Origin: Colocasia esculenta
Lineage: Eukaryota; Streptophyta; Magnoliopsida; Alismatales; Araceae
Assembly: GCA_014218235.1 (NCBI GenBank)
Contig: CM024758.1
Location: 70,194,206 to 70,258,205 of the forward strand
Length of the DNA stretch: 64,000 nt
Direction: 5' to 3'
Positions 49,557 through 59,790 of the stretch are shown in pieces (within the stretch, counting starts at the first letter, position 1; each line of letters begins with the position of its first letter). Position numbers and translations under genes: made by a program. The notes under the pieces are model-generated. The model did no database searches. It was not told the origin of the DNA and saw only the letters and a list, made by a program, of their open reading frames with translations.

Positions 49557-51164
49557 ATGGCAAAGAAGAGCTTCAATGAATCCAGAAAATCATCAATTCA
49601 AAAGACTTTGGCTCTAACAGCACATTCCATGAGCTCAGAGCACTCTTCATCCTCTTCAGAACACAAGAGTTCAAATGGGTCTACAAGGTCAGGTAAATCA
49701 ATTCCAGATCCATTTATGTATTCTAATTCTGATTCTGATGCATATGAAGGCATGTCTTATGTTAAATTGATTGAATTCTGTGAGAAGATACAAAATCTTA
49801 ATGCAAAGCTGAACACTAAAAATAAAGATTTGAAAAAGACTTTAAAACATTGCCACAAAGAAAGTGAAAATTTGAAAAATACACTTGAATTGCTCCAGAA
49901 CAATGATAAAGATCCTTCACAAGAAAATGACAATTTGAAAATTGAAGTTCAGAAACTGAATTCTGAAAAAGAAAGTTTGAAAGATAAAATCAAAATTTGT
50001 GAAAACAAGTTGTCCAAGTTGAAAGAAAATCATGATCAGTTGGAATATGAAAATATTGATTTGAAAGATGAAAATGAAAAATTGATTGATCTCAATGAAA
50101 ACTTCAAATTTGATAATGATCAATTAAACAAACAGATTTCTAACATGGCTCATGATCGTCAAATAAATGAAAGATGCAAATAACTTGTTGAAGAAAATAG
50201 TCATCTAAAAAGGAAGATTGAATGCTTGTTGCATGAAAAACCATTGGACAATGACTATAGCAATTTAAGTAATAAAATTGCTGATTTGGAAAAACAAATT
50301 GCTCAATTTGAAAATGAAAAGAACAAGATGAAAAATGGTTTGGATGTCATGTTAAATAAACTTCAAATTTTAGAAAAAGAAGTTGTTGCATTAAAAGCAG
50401 AAAAATAGAAGTTTCAAGATGAATTGAAGAATACTACAAACACAAGTCTTGCTTATGTAAAAAATAAGGAAAAAGAAAAGAAAACCAAAGTAATATTTGT
50501 TAAAGCTGCTGCGAACAAGAACATTGATATCTCTAATGAAAAATCAGTGAAAGTTCATGTTCAGAAAAATATTCAAAAACAAAATGAGAAAAATGGCAAA
50601 AATGCTCCTAAGAAGAAGAATCTTGTTTCAGTGAAAAACAAGAAAATTGAAATAGAAAAACAGAACAATTTACATAGGATTCCTCCATCTCTTCCACACT
50701 TCAGAAGTGTTCCAAAGAAAGTTCAATATTCACATCATGCCAAGAGCCACTAAAAGGTACCTCATTCTCCTCATGGTAAGCCTCCTCATATGAAAAGGAG
50801 ATTCCAGCAAATGCATACATGCCAAGGCAAGTACCAAGTAAGAAATGATCTCATTTTCTTTAATTGTAATAAACTTGGTCATTTAGCCAAATTTTGCTGG
50901 AATAGAGATCAACATTTTCATAAATATGCCAAATCAGTCCAGTGCTTCACATGTCATAAATTTGGGCATACTTCTAGGGAATGTTGGCATAGAATTGATA
51001 ATCTTGTGCATGCTTCCATGTTTCGTGTTAATGTACATAAGAATAAAGATCATGTTCATGCTGAAAACACTCAGAAATTCCATGTACATGAAAATAGAAT
51101 TGTTGCACAAAAGATCTCTTCTGAATTCCATGTTAAAAATTTCAATGATAAAAATTTAAAATAG
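49557..51164 (+). pseudogene. Coiled-coil/zinc-knuckle Gag-like ORF of element G
   Basis: One reading frame of about 536 codons with three in-frame stops (TAA at about 50181, TAG at 50406, TAA at 50751) and no frameshift. Residues 1-70 are Ser-rich; about 75-285 are a long coiled coil rich in Lys, Glu, Asn and Leu (LKKTLKHCHKESENLKNTL, LKDENEKLIDL); about 290-400 are strongly basic. Then come two knuckles near residues 440-480: FNCNKLGHLAKFC, with Phe for the first Cys, and the complete CFTCHKFGHTSREC. A His-rich tail follows. The UBN2-type Gag core found in H is absent. It resembles the C-terminal half of a Sirevirus Gag; whether it packages RNA is inferred. Confidence 0.72.
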
Positions 51165-51937
51165 AAAACAAATTGTTCAGTATGTCAGTGGTGCATTCTA
51201 TACTAATAACTCTAAGATTAGAAACCAAGATTCTAGTGTTTCTAGTCTTCAGAAAAATGCACCCAATATAATATCCTTTTGGATTCAAAAATCGTGTTGC
51301 AGATTCATGGAAGATCCTTAGGACCCAAACAAGTTTGGGTTCTGAAATGTGCTGCTTGAATGCTGGATGCAGGGATCCTTGTAGTCATTTCAAGATGAAG
51401 GCTTCATGACTAAGGCTACAAGGAAAGTAAGTGAAGAGAATGAAGAAAAATGAAAATCTCACTAGATAATACTTCTGAGAGATTCCCTGCTGCTGCTCAT
51501 AGTTCCATCAATGACAAAAGTGCATCTATACCAAAAGAAATTTTCTTGCATTCAAAAAGGTTCATTGCTGCAATCTAACTCTTGCTCCACTGCAGGACCC
51601 AAGTAGGTATGGGTCCCAAGGCCAGCTTGATCAGCAAGTTGATGAGCCTTGTAGCCATATCTTTCCATATGAAATCAAGACAATGGCTATGCAAGGCAAG
51701 AAAAATTGGAAACCACAGGTAAAATCCAAATGAAGACTGTTCAGGTAAAACCTCATATCATTTCCAGATTGAACTGCTTAAGTTAAAGAAATTCTTAGAG
51801 TCTTATCTGAACAATGAAGAGTGTGTTTTGATGTTGCTCCCAACAATAACTGTGTCATAACAATTGGAATCATGTTTGTATTATCATGCTTGCTTAACTG
51901 TGCCCATGATTCTGTGTGCATATCATTGCTTTGACTT
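51165..51937 (+). other. G internal region with pol deleted
   Basis: No enzyme domain. A trace RSLGPKQVWVLKC near 51310-51345 resembles the segment before the protease in Sirevirus Gag-Pol, after which the sequence passes directly to the post-pol module region. The pol gene has therefore been lost from this element or its ancestor. Confidence 0.55.
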
Positions 51938-52025
51938 TTTGGTATATCAAATGATGACATGTGGAAAAACAAGTTATGCTTGTTGGAAGATATCATTATG
52001 CGTGAGTAAAATACTCCGCCAAGTA
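51938..52025 (+). other. Candidate structured RNA module, copy 1 (G)
   Basis: Helices visible: TTGG 51939-51942 with CCAA 52019-52022; ATGATGA 51951-51957 with TCATTAT 51993-51999; ACAAG 51969-51973 with CTTGT 51979-51983 (5-nt loop); GAGTA 52004-52008 with TACTC 52012-52016 (AAA loop). A polypurine-like AGGGGGAG follows at 52111-52118. Confidence 0.55.
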
Positions 52026-52110
52026 CCAGAAGTCATGTTATGCTTAAGGCTAATTGTGTGCATAATCATGTGTGAATTGCTTGCTAGCTTTTTCATTTCA
52101 TGCACATATT

Positions 52111-52118
52111 AGGGGGAG
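52111..52118 (+). other. Internal polypurine-like motif of G
   Basis: AGGGGGAG well upstream of any LTR. The same octamer recurs downstream of the coding region in H. Repeated polypurine tracts are a reported trait of Sireviruses. Confidence 0.55.
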
Positions 52119-52207
52119 TAAATTTGAAAAAGTGCAAAAATGTTTTTGAAAATGCAATGAATTTCATGCTAAAACTAAAGAATAATTGACATTTTTGCAG
52201 TGACTAT

Positions 52208-52295
52208 GTGGTATACCAAATGGTGAAATGTGAAATGAGAAGTTAGGCTTGTCTAGAAACTATCATCATGCGTGAGAAAAATTCTCCGCCAAGTA
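52208..52295 (+). other. Candidate structured RNA module, copy 2 (G)
   Basis: ATGGTGA 52220-52226 pairs with TCATCAT 52263-52269. GAGAAG 52237-52242 pairs with CTTGTC 52248-52253 with one mismatch. GAGAA 52274-52278 pairs with TTCTC 52282-52286 around AAA, a compensatory change against copy 1. The outer helix is reduced to TGG/CCA (52209-52211 and 52289-52291). Confidence 0.55.
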
Positions 52296-52653
52296 TCAAT
52301 AGTCTTTTCCTACATAAATGTCATAAAAAAATGAAAATCTCAAAAACTTTATTTTAAGTCTTTGAAACAATTTTGAGGTTTTGAAAAACTTTTCTCCTTC
52401 AATAAATTGCATGTTGATATATGCTTGATCATAGTCATACTCTTTATGTGCAAGCTGCTTGGAATGAACATATCTGAATTGCTTAAATGATCATTTCATA
52501 TCATGCATATGTTATGGAGGAGTGAGTCAAAAGAATCTTTGAGTGAAATGCTGGAGAAATATTCTTTCATATCTGATTTATCACAACTCCCATTCAGTTT
52601 GTTGACAAATGTTCTTGCAAATAAATTCCTCACTCTCACATTGCATTGGCATT

Positions 52654-52746
52654 CTTGGTATATCAAATGGTGATTTGAAGAAAGACAAGTCAGGCTTGTC
52701 TGGACACTTTCACTATACGTGAGTATATGTCTCTGCCAGTATCAAG
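52654..52746 (+). other. Candidate structured RNA module, copy 3 (G), cut by H
   Basis: ATGGTGA 52667-52673 with TCACTAT 52710-52716; GACAAG 52684-52689 with CTTGTC 52695-52700 (loop TCAGG). The last helix is weak (GAG/CTC). The outer CTTGG meets CCAG with one base lost. Element H begins directly after the module's final TATCAAG. Confidence 0.55.
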
Positions 52747-52968
52747 TGTTGGGTTGAGTGTGAATTTAATACATTTCCCCTCATAATTTTGATGATGACA
52801 AGTTGTGATTTTAATGCACAATAAATGTAACATGTTAAATACATCACACATTAATAACAATATTCAAAAAGCATGTTTCCAACACATTTTATCATATATA
52901 TTCATGATAATACATTGGAGTATGATTTATGTGTTTATTTTTTAGGGACATACATTTCTTGCAAGGGT

Positions 52969-53222
52969 ATGTCGACACACCCACTACTGGTGTCGACACA
53001 GGGTATCAACCCTAAGGCAAAGTCATGAAGAAATGGTCAAGTGTGTCGACACAGTCCCAGGCAGTGTCGACACTAGTGACCTCTCCCAGAGAGCCAGTTT
53101 TGCAGAACTGGGACAGTGTGTCGACATAGCCAGTGAGTGTGTCGACACTAGAGCCATCTCCCAGAAGACCTGTTTTGTGGAATTGGGACAGTGTGTCGAC
53201 ACACCCAATGACTGTGTTGACA
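52969..53222. repeat. Cluster of GTGTCGACAC palindromes (H LTR)
   Basis: Full or near-full copies start at 52969, 52990, 53043, 53064, 53118, 53139, 53193 and 53213; the first, fifth and last have one mismatch. They pair up at about 21-bp spacing within each doublet, and doublets are separated by about 75 bp. Confidence 0.85.
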
Positions 53223-53259
53223 CACTCCGGCAACTTTTTCATCTTAAGTCCCACCTGGA

Positions 53260-53265
53260 CACGTG
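53260..53265 (+). promoter_or_regulatory. G-box of element H LTR
   Basis: CACGTG within GGACACGTGGC, shared exactly with G (48231-48241) and placed about 75 bp before the TATA-like sequence. A plausible bZIP or bHLH factor site. Confidence 0.5.
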
Positions 53266-54331
53266 GCTTTCTAGGGATCACTTGGATCAGCCTTGGATCA
53301 TGTGCCCACGTACCCCAAGGGTTCTTTTGGCCATGATGGGGTAAATACCTATCTAATCAGCCCCCAAGTAGCAGAACTCCTGAAGAGCCTTCCAGAAAGT
53401 GCCATTTGGCGGCAAGACAGAGCTCTCCTCCTGTTCTTGCTCTCCTTGTGCTGCTTCAAGCCAATTTCCATCCTTGCCAGCACAAGAAGTGAAGATTGAT
53501 CCATGAAGATGAAGTGAGATCACTTCCAAGGGAGCATATTAAGTAGAAGCAGCCATTGAGAAGAGTTCAAGGAAGATCCAGAGGCACAAATTGCAGAGCA
53601 TCGCCCAGGGACTTCAAGAGTTCAAGCATCTTCTCAATTCAGCCTTCTACAAGGGAGTTCATCGGAAGAACAAGGATTCTACATACAATTCCTCAATTCC
53701 CCTTAGTTCTTCTGAGTCATTCTTGAGATTGTGCATGATTTGTTGCACTAGTCTCCTTGAATGAACTCTTTATGGATCAGATCATTGCTAGAGGATCTAG
53801 ATCTTGTTGTTTTTGATCTAGAAAGTTGGTTGTGAGCCCTTGTGCTCAATTGTGTTGAGTCGTCGCACTCAGTTGTGGTTGAGCAGTTGTGCTCAAGTTT
53901 CTAGAGTAGTCTTGCTCTAGAGGTTGTGTGTGAGTTGTTGAACTCAGTGTGTTGGAGTTGTCAAGCTCCAGTGTGTGTGTATGCAAGTTGAATAGTGGAG
54001 CCTCACTGTGTGAGGGGTGGATGTAGGAATCCCATGGTGTGATTTCCGAACCACCTAAAATCTCTGTGCAATGATTTGATCTGTGATTAACTTCACCTTG
54101 CGTTAGATGTATGCATAGGATTTTTTTATCACTCTTCTAATCAACTTGATCACTCACTTTAATCACTTAATTCACATAATCACTCATCAGATCTGTGAAT
54201 TGCTTTTCTAAGTTGACTCTGATTCAAAGCATCTTTAAAATTGCTAAGCTTCCGCAATATTTGGCCTAGATCTATTCAACCCCCCCCCCCCCCCTTCTAG
54301 ATCTGGCCCATCCCTTTTTCGATCCTACAAT

Positions 54332-54343
54332 TGGTATCAGAGC
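54332..54343 (+). other. Primer binding site of element H
   Basis: TGGTATCAGAGC, two bases after the LTR; initiator-Met tRNA type. Confidence 0.93.
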
Positions 54344-54440
54344 GGGTTCATATCTGATCTGATCTGAGTGTTTTGTTTGCTCTGTGTGTTTCACTTGCTT
54401 GTTTGTTAAGTGTTTCCTTCATTGCACCTCATTTTGATTC

Positions 54441-56170
54441 AATGGATTCTAGAGGTTTCATTGCTGGTGGCCATTCCATAAATAGGCCACCATTCTTTAA
54501 TGGACTGACTATTCCTATTGGAAGAATAGAATGCAAGTCTTCCATAGAGCCCAGAACTATGAGATTTGGAGGGTAGTTGAGGTAGGTCCCTATGAAAACC
54601 AGGGAGAAGAGGAAACCTGGACCAGGGAGCAAATTAGAAGGGCCACCCTGAACTACAGTGCCATGAACATAGTTCAATTTGCAGTCCACCCAAAGGAGTA
54701 CTCAAGAATCTCCATGTGCAAATCTGCCAAGGAGATGTGGGATATACTTGAGTTACTCTATGAGGAACATCGCAAGTAAAGAAACCAAAGCAAATATTCT
54801 TGTTTCTGAGTATGAATTATTCATGATGAAATCTGATGAAACAATTTCTAAAATGTTTGCTAGGTTCATGATCATTGTGAATGAACTGAAGGCTCTGGGT
54901 AAGGACTATAATGATGCTGATTTGGTAAGAAAAATCTTGCGCTCTCTCTCATCTATTTGGCACACTAAGGCCACAGTTATAAGATTCTAAAGATTTATCC
55001 AAAATCTCTTTGGATGAACTCATAGGATCTTTGATGACTTATGAAATAAATTTGAAGAGAAATGAGAGCACATAATCAAAACCAAACCAGTAGCACTTAA
55101 AGCTTCATCTAGTAACAAGGACAAAATCAGAGAAAAACAAGTTCTGATGAGTCTGAGTCCAATGAGGATGAAATTGCCCTCATGACAGGCAATTCAGAAA
55201 ATTCTTAAAATCTAGAAAGGAAAATTCACTAAGAAAAAGAAATTCTCATCTGGGAAAAGAAATACTTCCTTTTCAAATGCCAATTCAAATAGAAATCAGA
55301 AAACTGATGAAGTTGTTATTTGTTACAGGTGCAACAAACCAGACACATGAAAGGAGAATGTCCTGAGAACAAGAAGGAAAAATACAAGAAGATCAATAAA
55401 TTCAAGAAGCCTAAAGCAATGGTTGCAACTTGGTCAGATGAAGATCCAAGTGAAAATGAAGAAGAAAAGACATCAAGCTCTGAAAGTGAGGAAATCTGCT
55501 TTATGGAAAACAGTTCTAATGGAAAGGTAAGTACATCCTTTGAAGATTATACAATTGATGATTGGCAAGATGTTATGCTAATTAGTTGAAAACTATTCTG
55601 AAACAAGAAATAAAATAAGCATCTAAAGAAGAAATTGAAAACATCCTGCATAACCAATCAATAAAACAAGAATCTCTGAATTGAAAATGAAGTGGCTGAG
55701 CTCAATGAAGAAAAAGAAAATCTTCTAAATGTATTGATGAGCTCAAGCTTGCATCCCAAAAGGCCAACAATGACTTTAAGAAACTGTCTGAAAAAACTGG
55801 AATTGCAACAAAAAGAAAAACAACAAGTGATGATGAAATCAAAACTTTAGAAAACCAGTTGAAAGAAAAAGAACAAGTCATTGAAACCTTTACAAAAAAA
55901 AGATAATCTGGATGCCTTGCTAGGAACAAGAATGAAATCTGTAACACATGGACTAGGATTTTCACACAAAACTCCAAGAAAGACAAATTTGGTGAAATGA
56001 GGAAAAGCACCTTTAATAAAATTTGTCAAAAGTCCTAGTCCTGAGAAAAACAAAAACAAGCAAGTGCCAAACAACACAACAAAAACTTTGAAAAACCAGA
56101 ACAAAGAAAAACCAAACAGGTCGACACACTCACCTGACAGGTCGACACCAGTCAACAAAAGATGAAATCT
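54441..56170 (+). pseudogene. gag of element H (UBN2 type)
   Basis: Starts MDSRGFIAGGHSINRPPFF at 54441. Frame breaks occur near 54500 and 54770, and a stop near 54988. The copia-type Gag core is recognised by YEIWRVVEVGPYE, SAKEMWDILELLYE and FMIIVNELKALGKDYND. A zinc knuckle lies at 55321-55363, where one base is missing after CYRCNKP so that HMKGEC is read in the next frame. Then comes an acidic Ser/Glu-rich part (55420-55510), a coiled-coil stretch broken several times (55600-55900), and a basic tail holding GTCGAC words at about 56119-56200. Sirevirus Gag proteins typically carry such a C-terminal coiled coil. Confidence 0.82.
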
Positions 56171-56689
56171 ATGACTGTTGAGTCGACACTAGTCAAAGAT
56201 AGGTCGACCTGCTCAACCTCAAAAACCACCAACCAGTCAACCAAAAATTAAATAAAAACTTGAAAAATAAGCAAAATACAAAAAAACATTCATGATAAAC
56301 CTTGGACTTCCAGACAACACATCAAGCTGATTGGACCAATTCTTGGAACCAATGGTATTACAATCCTTTTTGGTACCATCTTCAATACTTCTATCCAAAC
56401 TTTTCAATGTACCAACAAAACCTTGGTTTGGACCTCCACAAATGAACAATCATGTCTAAATGCAAAACTCTCATCCTAATGAAAAAAGAACACTGGTGTT
56501 TTTATTCCAAAAGGGAAGGATAAATTGAAAAAGGCAAAAACATCACTGAAAAAAACAAAAGCAGAAAACAAGTCAGATTTGGATTACAAAAGATTTGTCA
56601 TCATTGTTCAAACAATCCGATGGTCTCAACATTGTTTGGGTACCAAAATCTTCTCTTCACTGATTAATTTTGCAGGAAGGTCGTTCACC

Positions 56690-56935
56690 CAACTCAAATG
56701 TGTGGTTTCTTGATAGTGGGTGCTCACGACATGACATGAGATAAAGTGAAATTTTCATTCCTCGTTGAAAAGGAGGGAGGTTCTGTCACTTTTGGAGGTA
56801 AAAATAAAGGAAAAATCATTGGATCTGGAAAGGTTGGTCAATCTTCCTCAAACTCAGTGATAATGTTTTATTAGTTGATGGTCTGAATTATAATTTACTG
56901 AGCATTAGCCAACTATGTGACAAAGGTCACAAAGT
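56690..56935 (+). pseudogene. Protease region of element H
   Basis: VWFLDSGCSRHDM is coded at about 56700-56738, with the D-S-G active site at 56712-56720, followed by a stop. The later part (VTFGGKNKGKIIGSG, NYNLLSISQLCDKGHK) is readable in shifted frames up to 56935. This is the usual protease just before integrase in copia elements. Confidence 0.78.
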
Positions 56936-58074
56936 TGTGTTTGAATCAGATTTTTGTAGAATAATTGAATCTTCAACTGATAAAATAAAATTCTTTGGAA
57001 AAAGAGTAAATAATGTTTACTTGATCAACCTTGATAAAAACTTTTCTGAAAACATTTGTCTTGTTGCAAATAAAAATGAAATTGCATGGACTTGGCACAA
57101 AAGACTTAGTCATGCAAGTTTCAGAACAATAAATAAGCTGTTGAAGCTAAATTTAGTTAAAGGTCTTCCTAAATCCTTTTCAAATGTAGAGAATCAAATT
57201 TGTGGGATTTGTGCCCAAGGAAAACAAACCAGAAAATCTTTTAAAACCTTCAATGATGTACTCACATCTAAGCCACTAGAATTGCTTCATAGGGACCTTT
57301 TTGGTCCAACAAGAATTCTAAGTCTGAGTGGCAAAAGAGGGTTTTGTCATTATTGATGTTTTTACAGATTTACTAGTTAATGGGTTATCTTTTATCCCAC
57401 AAAAGTGATGCTTGCCTTGAATTCAGGAATTTATGTACCACTGCCTTAACAAGTTTTCCTTATAAAATCAAAATATTTTGACTGATCATGGGGGTGAATT
57501 TGAAACAAATCTTTCTCTGATTTATGTGCTGAACTTCACATTTTTCACAAGTTTTTTTACCAAGAACTCCTGAACAAAAGGGGTTGTGGAAAGAAAGAAT
57601 AGAACACTTGTGGAAATGGCAAGATCCATGCTCTTGGAAAGCAATTTGCCCAAATCCTTCTAGGCTGAAGCTGTAAATACTGCAAATCATATTCTCAATA
57701 GAGCATTGGTCAGACCAAAAATCAGAAAAACCCCTTATGAATTGTTGAAAAACAAAAAGCCAACCTTGTCTTATTTCAAAATCTTTGGGTGTAAATGTTT
57801 TGTTCATAACAACAATATAGAAAATCTTGATAAATTCGATGCTAAAAGTCAGGAAGCCATCTTTCTTGGCTATTCTGAAATTTCAAGAGCATTTAGAGTT
57901 TATTCTCTCAAAAACAAAACTGTTGAAGAGTCTCCACATGTAGTTTTTGATGAAAATTCTTTTCAACTCATTATTCTAAATCTTGCAGGGACTGTCCAGA
58001 TAATGAAGATGATGACTTCATTGTTGATTCTTCGCCAACTGTTGAGGAGAATGAAGACCTTGGTGAAAATTTGA
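56936..58074 (+). pseudogene. Integrase of element H
   Basis: 56937-57356 holds the pre-integrase zinc domain (WHKRLSHASF ... CGICAQGKQ) and the first catalytic Asp in LLHRDLFGP. After a frameshift the second Asp is at 57484-57486 in TDHGGEFE (Thr where Ser is usual). The Glu is at 57589-57591 in VVERKNRTL, 35 codons on. 57706-58074 holds NKKPTLSYFKIFGCKCF and FLGYSEISRAFRVYSL, the copia C-terminal region. Breaks lie near 57355, 57540 and 57660. Confidence 0.88.
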
Positions 58075-58199
58075 ACAATTACTCACCTACTCCAAGTGGA
58101 TCAGGTAATGTTGTTCCAATTTAAATGCACCTCAACAGGTAATTCCTGAACACAGAATTTTGAGAGATCACCCATAGAAAATGTTGTGGCAATGTACAT

Positions 58200-59230
58200 G
58201 ATAGGGTAAGAACTAGATCATCATTCTTGAATGCAATTCATGAAGACCCACTAGCACTAATTTCCCAAATTGAACCAAAGTCAATTGATGAAGCTCTAAT
58301 GAATTCAGACTGGATAAATGCAATGCATGATGAATTTCATCAATTTGAAAGAAATCAAGTGTGGAATTAGTACCTAGACCTAGTGACCAATCTGTCATTG
58401 GCACTAGATGGGTATTCATAATATATTGAATGAAAATGGTCAAGTCATAAGGAATAAAGCTAGACTAGTTGCCAAGGGGTACAACCAAGAATTTGGAATT
58501 GATTTTGAAGAATCATATGCCCCTGTAGCTAGACTAGAAGTTGTAAGAATATTCCTTGCTTTTGCATCTTCATTGAAGTTTAAAGTTTATCAAATAGATG
58601 TCAAAAGTGCATTTTTGAATGGATACATAAAAGAAAATTTTTGTTGAACAACCTCCAGGCTTTGAAAATGAAAAATATCATAATCATGTTTTTAAGCTTC
58701 ATAAGGCTCTTTATTCTTAAGCAAGCTCCAAGAGCTTGTATGACCGTTTGAGCTCTTTTCTGCTTAAAAAGGATACTCTAGAGGTAATTTGATCAAACTT
58801 TGTTCACAAAAACTATAAATAAACAAATAATTGCAGTCCAAATTTATGTTGATGACATAATCTTTGGATCCACCAATAAGAGCATGTGCACTGAATTTGC
58901 AAATCAAATGAAAACTGAATTTTAAATGAGCTTGATGGGAGACTTACAATTTTTCTTGGGATTGCAGGTTAACCAAACCAGTGAGGGAATCTTCATAAGC
59001 CAAACCAAATATGTCAAAGAACTTCTGAAAAGGTTTGACTTCCAGAACCTCAAGCACTCAAGCACACCCATTGCAATTAATGTGAAACTAGAAGAAGATT
59101 CACTTGGTAAGTCAGTAGACCCAAAGACATACAGAGGTATGATTGGTTCTCTACTCTATCTCACCACTTCTAGACCTGATATTCAATTCAGTGTATGCTT
59201 GTGTGCTAGATTTCAAACAAATCCTAAAGA
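58200..59230 (+). pseudogene. Reverse transcriptase of element H
   Basis: Copia-type RT. 58408-58647 includes NKARLVAKGYNQEFGIDFEE, APVARLEVVRIFLAFAS and YQIDVKSAFLNG with the first catalytic Asp. A damaged middle with a frameshift and deletion lies near 58645-58800. The YVDD active site is at 58845-58856. 58926-59273 covers MGDLQFFLGLQV, FISQTKYVKELLKRF, KTYRGMIGSLLYLT and RPDIQFSVCLCARF. The region before 58400 matches the RT N-terminus in pieces. Confidence 0.88.
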
Positions 59231-59790
59231 AAGTCACATGTTAGCTGTTAAAAGAATTTTCAAATCTTGTTGAAACATGTGATCTTGGTATTTGGTATCC
59301 TGCTGGTTGTAAATTAGATTTGATTGCCTATTGTGATGCTGATTATGCTGGGTGCAAACTTGATAGAAAAACACAAGTGGCTTGTGTTTGTACTTAGGTG
59401 GATGTCTAATCTCTTGGGCTTCCAAAAAGCAACACTCAGTTGCTCTATCAACTGCAGAGGCTGAGTATGTTGCAGCTGGTCGATGTGGCACTCAAATTCT
59501 TTGGGTGAAACATTAGCTTCTTCATTATAACTAAGAGTTAGGTTGTGTTTCCATTCTTTTGATAACACAAGTGCCATTAATCTGTCTAAAAACCCAATTC
59601 AGCACTCTATAACAAAACACATTGAAATTAGCATCATTTCTTGAGAGATGAGGTAGCAAAGAAATCTTTTGAACTCCTCTTTATTGAAACTGAAAAACAA
59701 ATTGTTGATATCTTCACTAAACCTCTTCCTGACAGCAAGTTTTCATCCTTGAGGAGAGAGCTTGGTCTTTGCAAATGTCCATCTTCTTGA
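59231..59790 (+). pseudogene. RNase H domain of element H
   Basis: The frame passes from AVKRIF to AYCDADYAGCKLDRKT (59320-59370) with the conserved acidic residue. Broken frames carry the SWASKKQ and STAEAEYVAA region (59418-59480). It ends with EKQIVDIFTKPLPDSKFSSL and LGLCKC before a TGA at 59788, the typical C-terminus of copia pol. Confidence 0.85.

Larger units (their letters stand above)
47778..52746 (+). mobile_element. Element G: non-autonomous Sirevirus-like element, left part
   Basis: Has a 1552-bp LTR of the H type, an initiator-Met primer site and one long ORF coding a coiled-coil/zinc-knuckle protein, then the post-pol modules also found in H, without any protease, integrase or RT between them. 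H is inserted at 52747 within the third module, so the 3' end and second LTR must lie beyond H. It is related to H but clearly diverged (TGTTGTGTTGAG versus TGTTGGGTTGAG at the LTR start). Confidence 0.8.
52747..54329 (+). mobile_element. 5' LTR of element H
   Basis: From TGTTGGGTTGAG to CGATCCTACA, 1583 bp. Eight GTGTCGACAC-type palindromes at 52969-53222, G-box at 53260-53265, TATA-like GGGTAAATACC near 53339, GAGC/GCTC-type repeats at 53829-53990, and a run of C at about 54281-54294. The visible 175 bp of the 3' LTR differ at about 9 places. No gene is present. Confidence 0.92.

Noticed and set aside
51951..51957. ATGATGA in module copy 1 as a box C of a C/D snoRNA
   Set aside because: The other three copies read ATGGTGA and no box D pairs with it at the module ends; helix pairing explains the site better.
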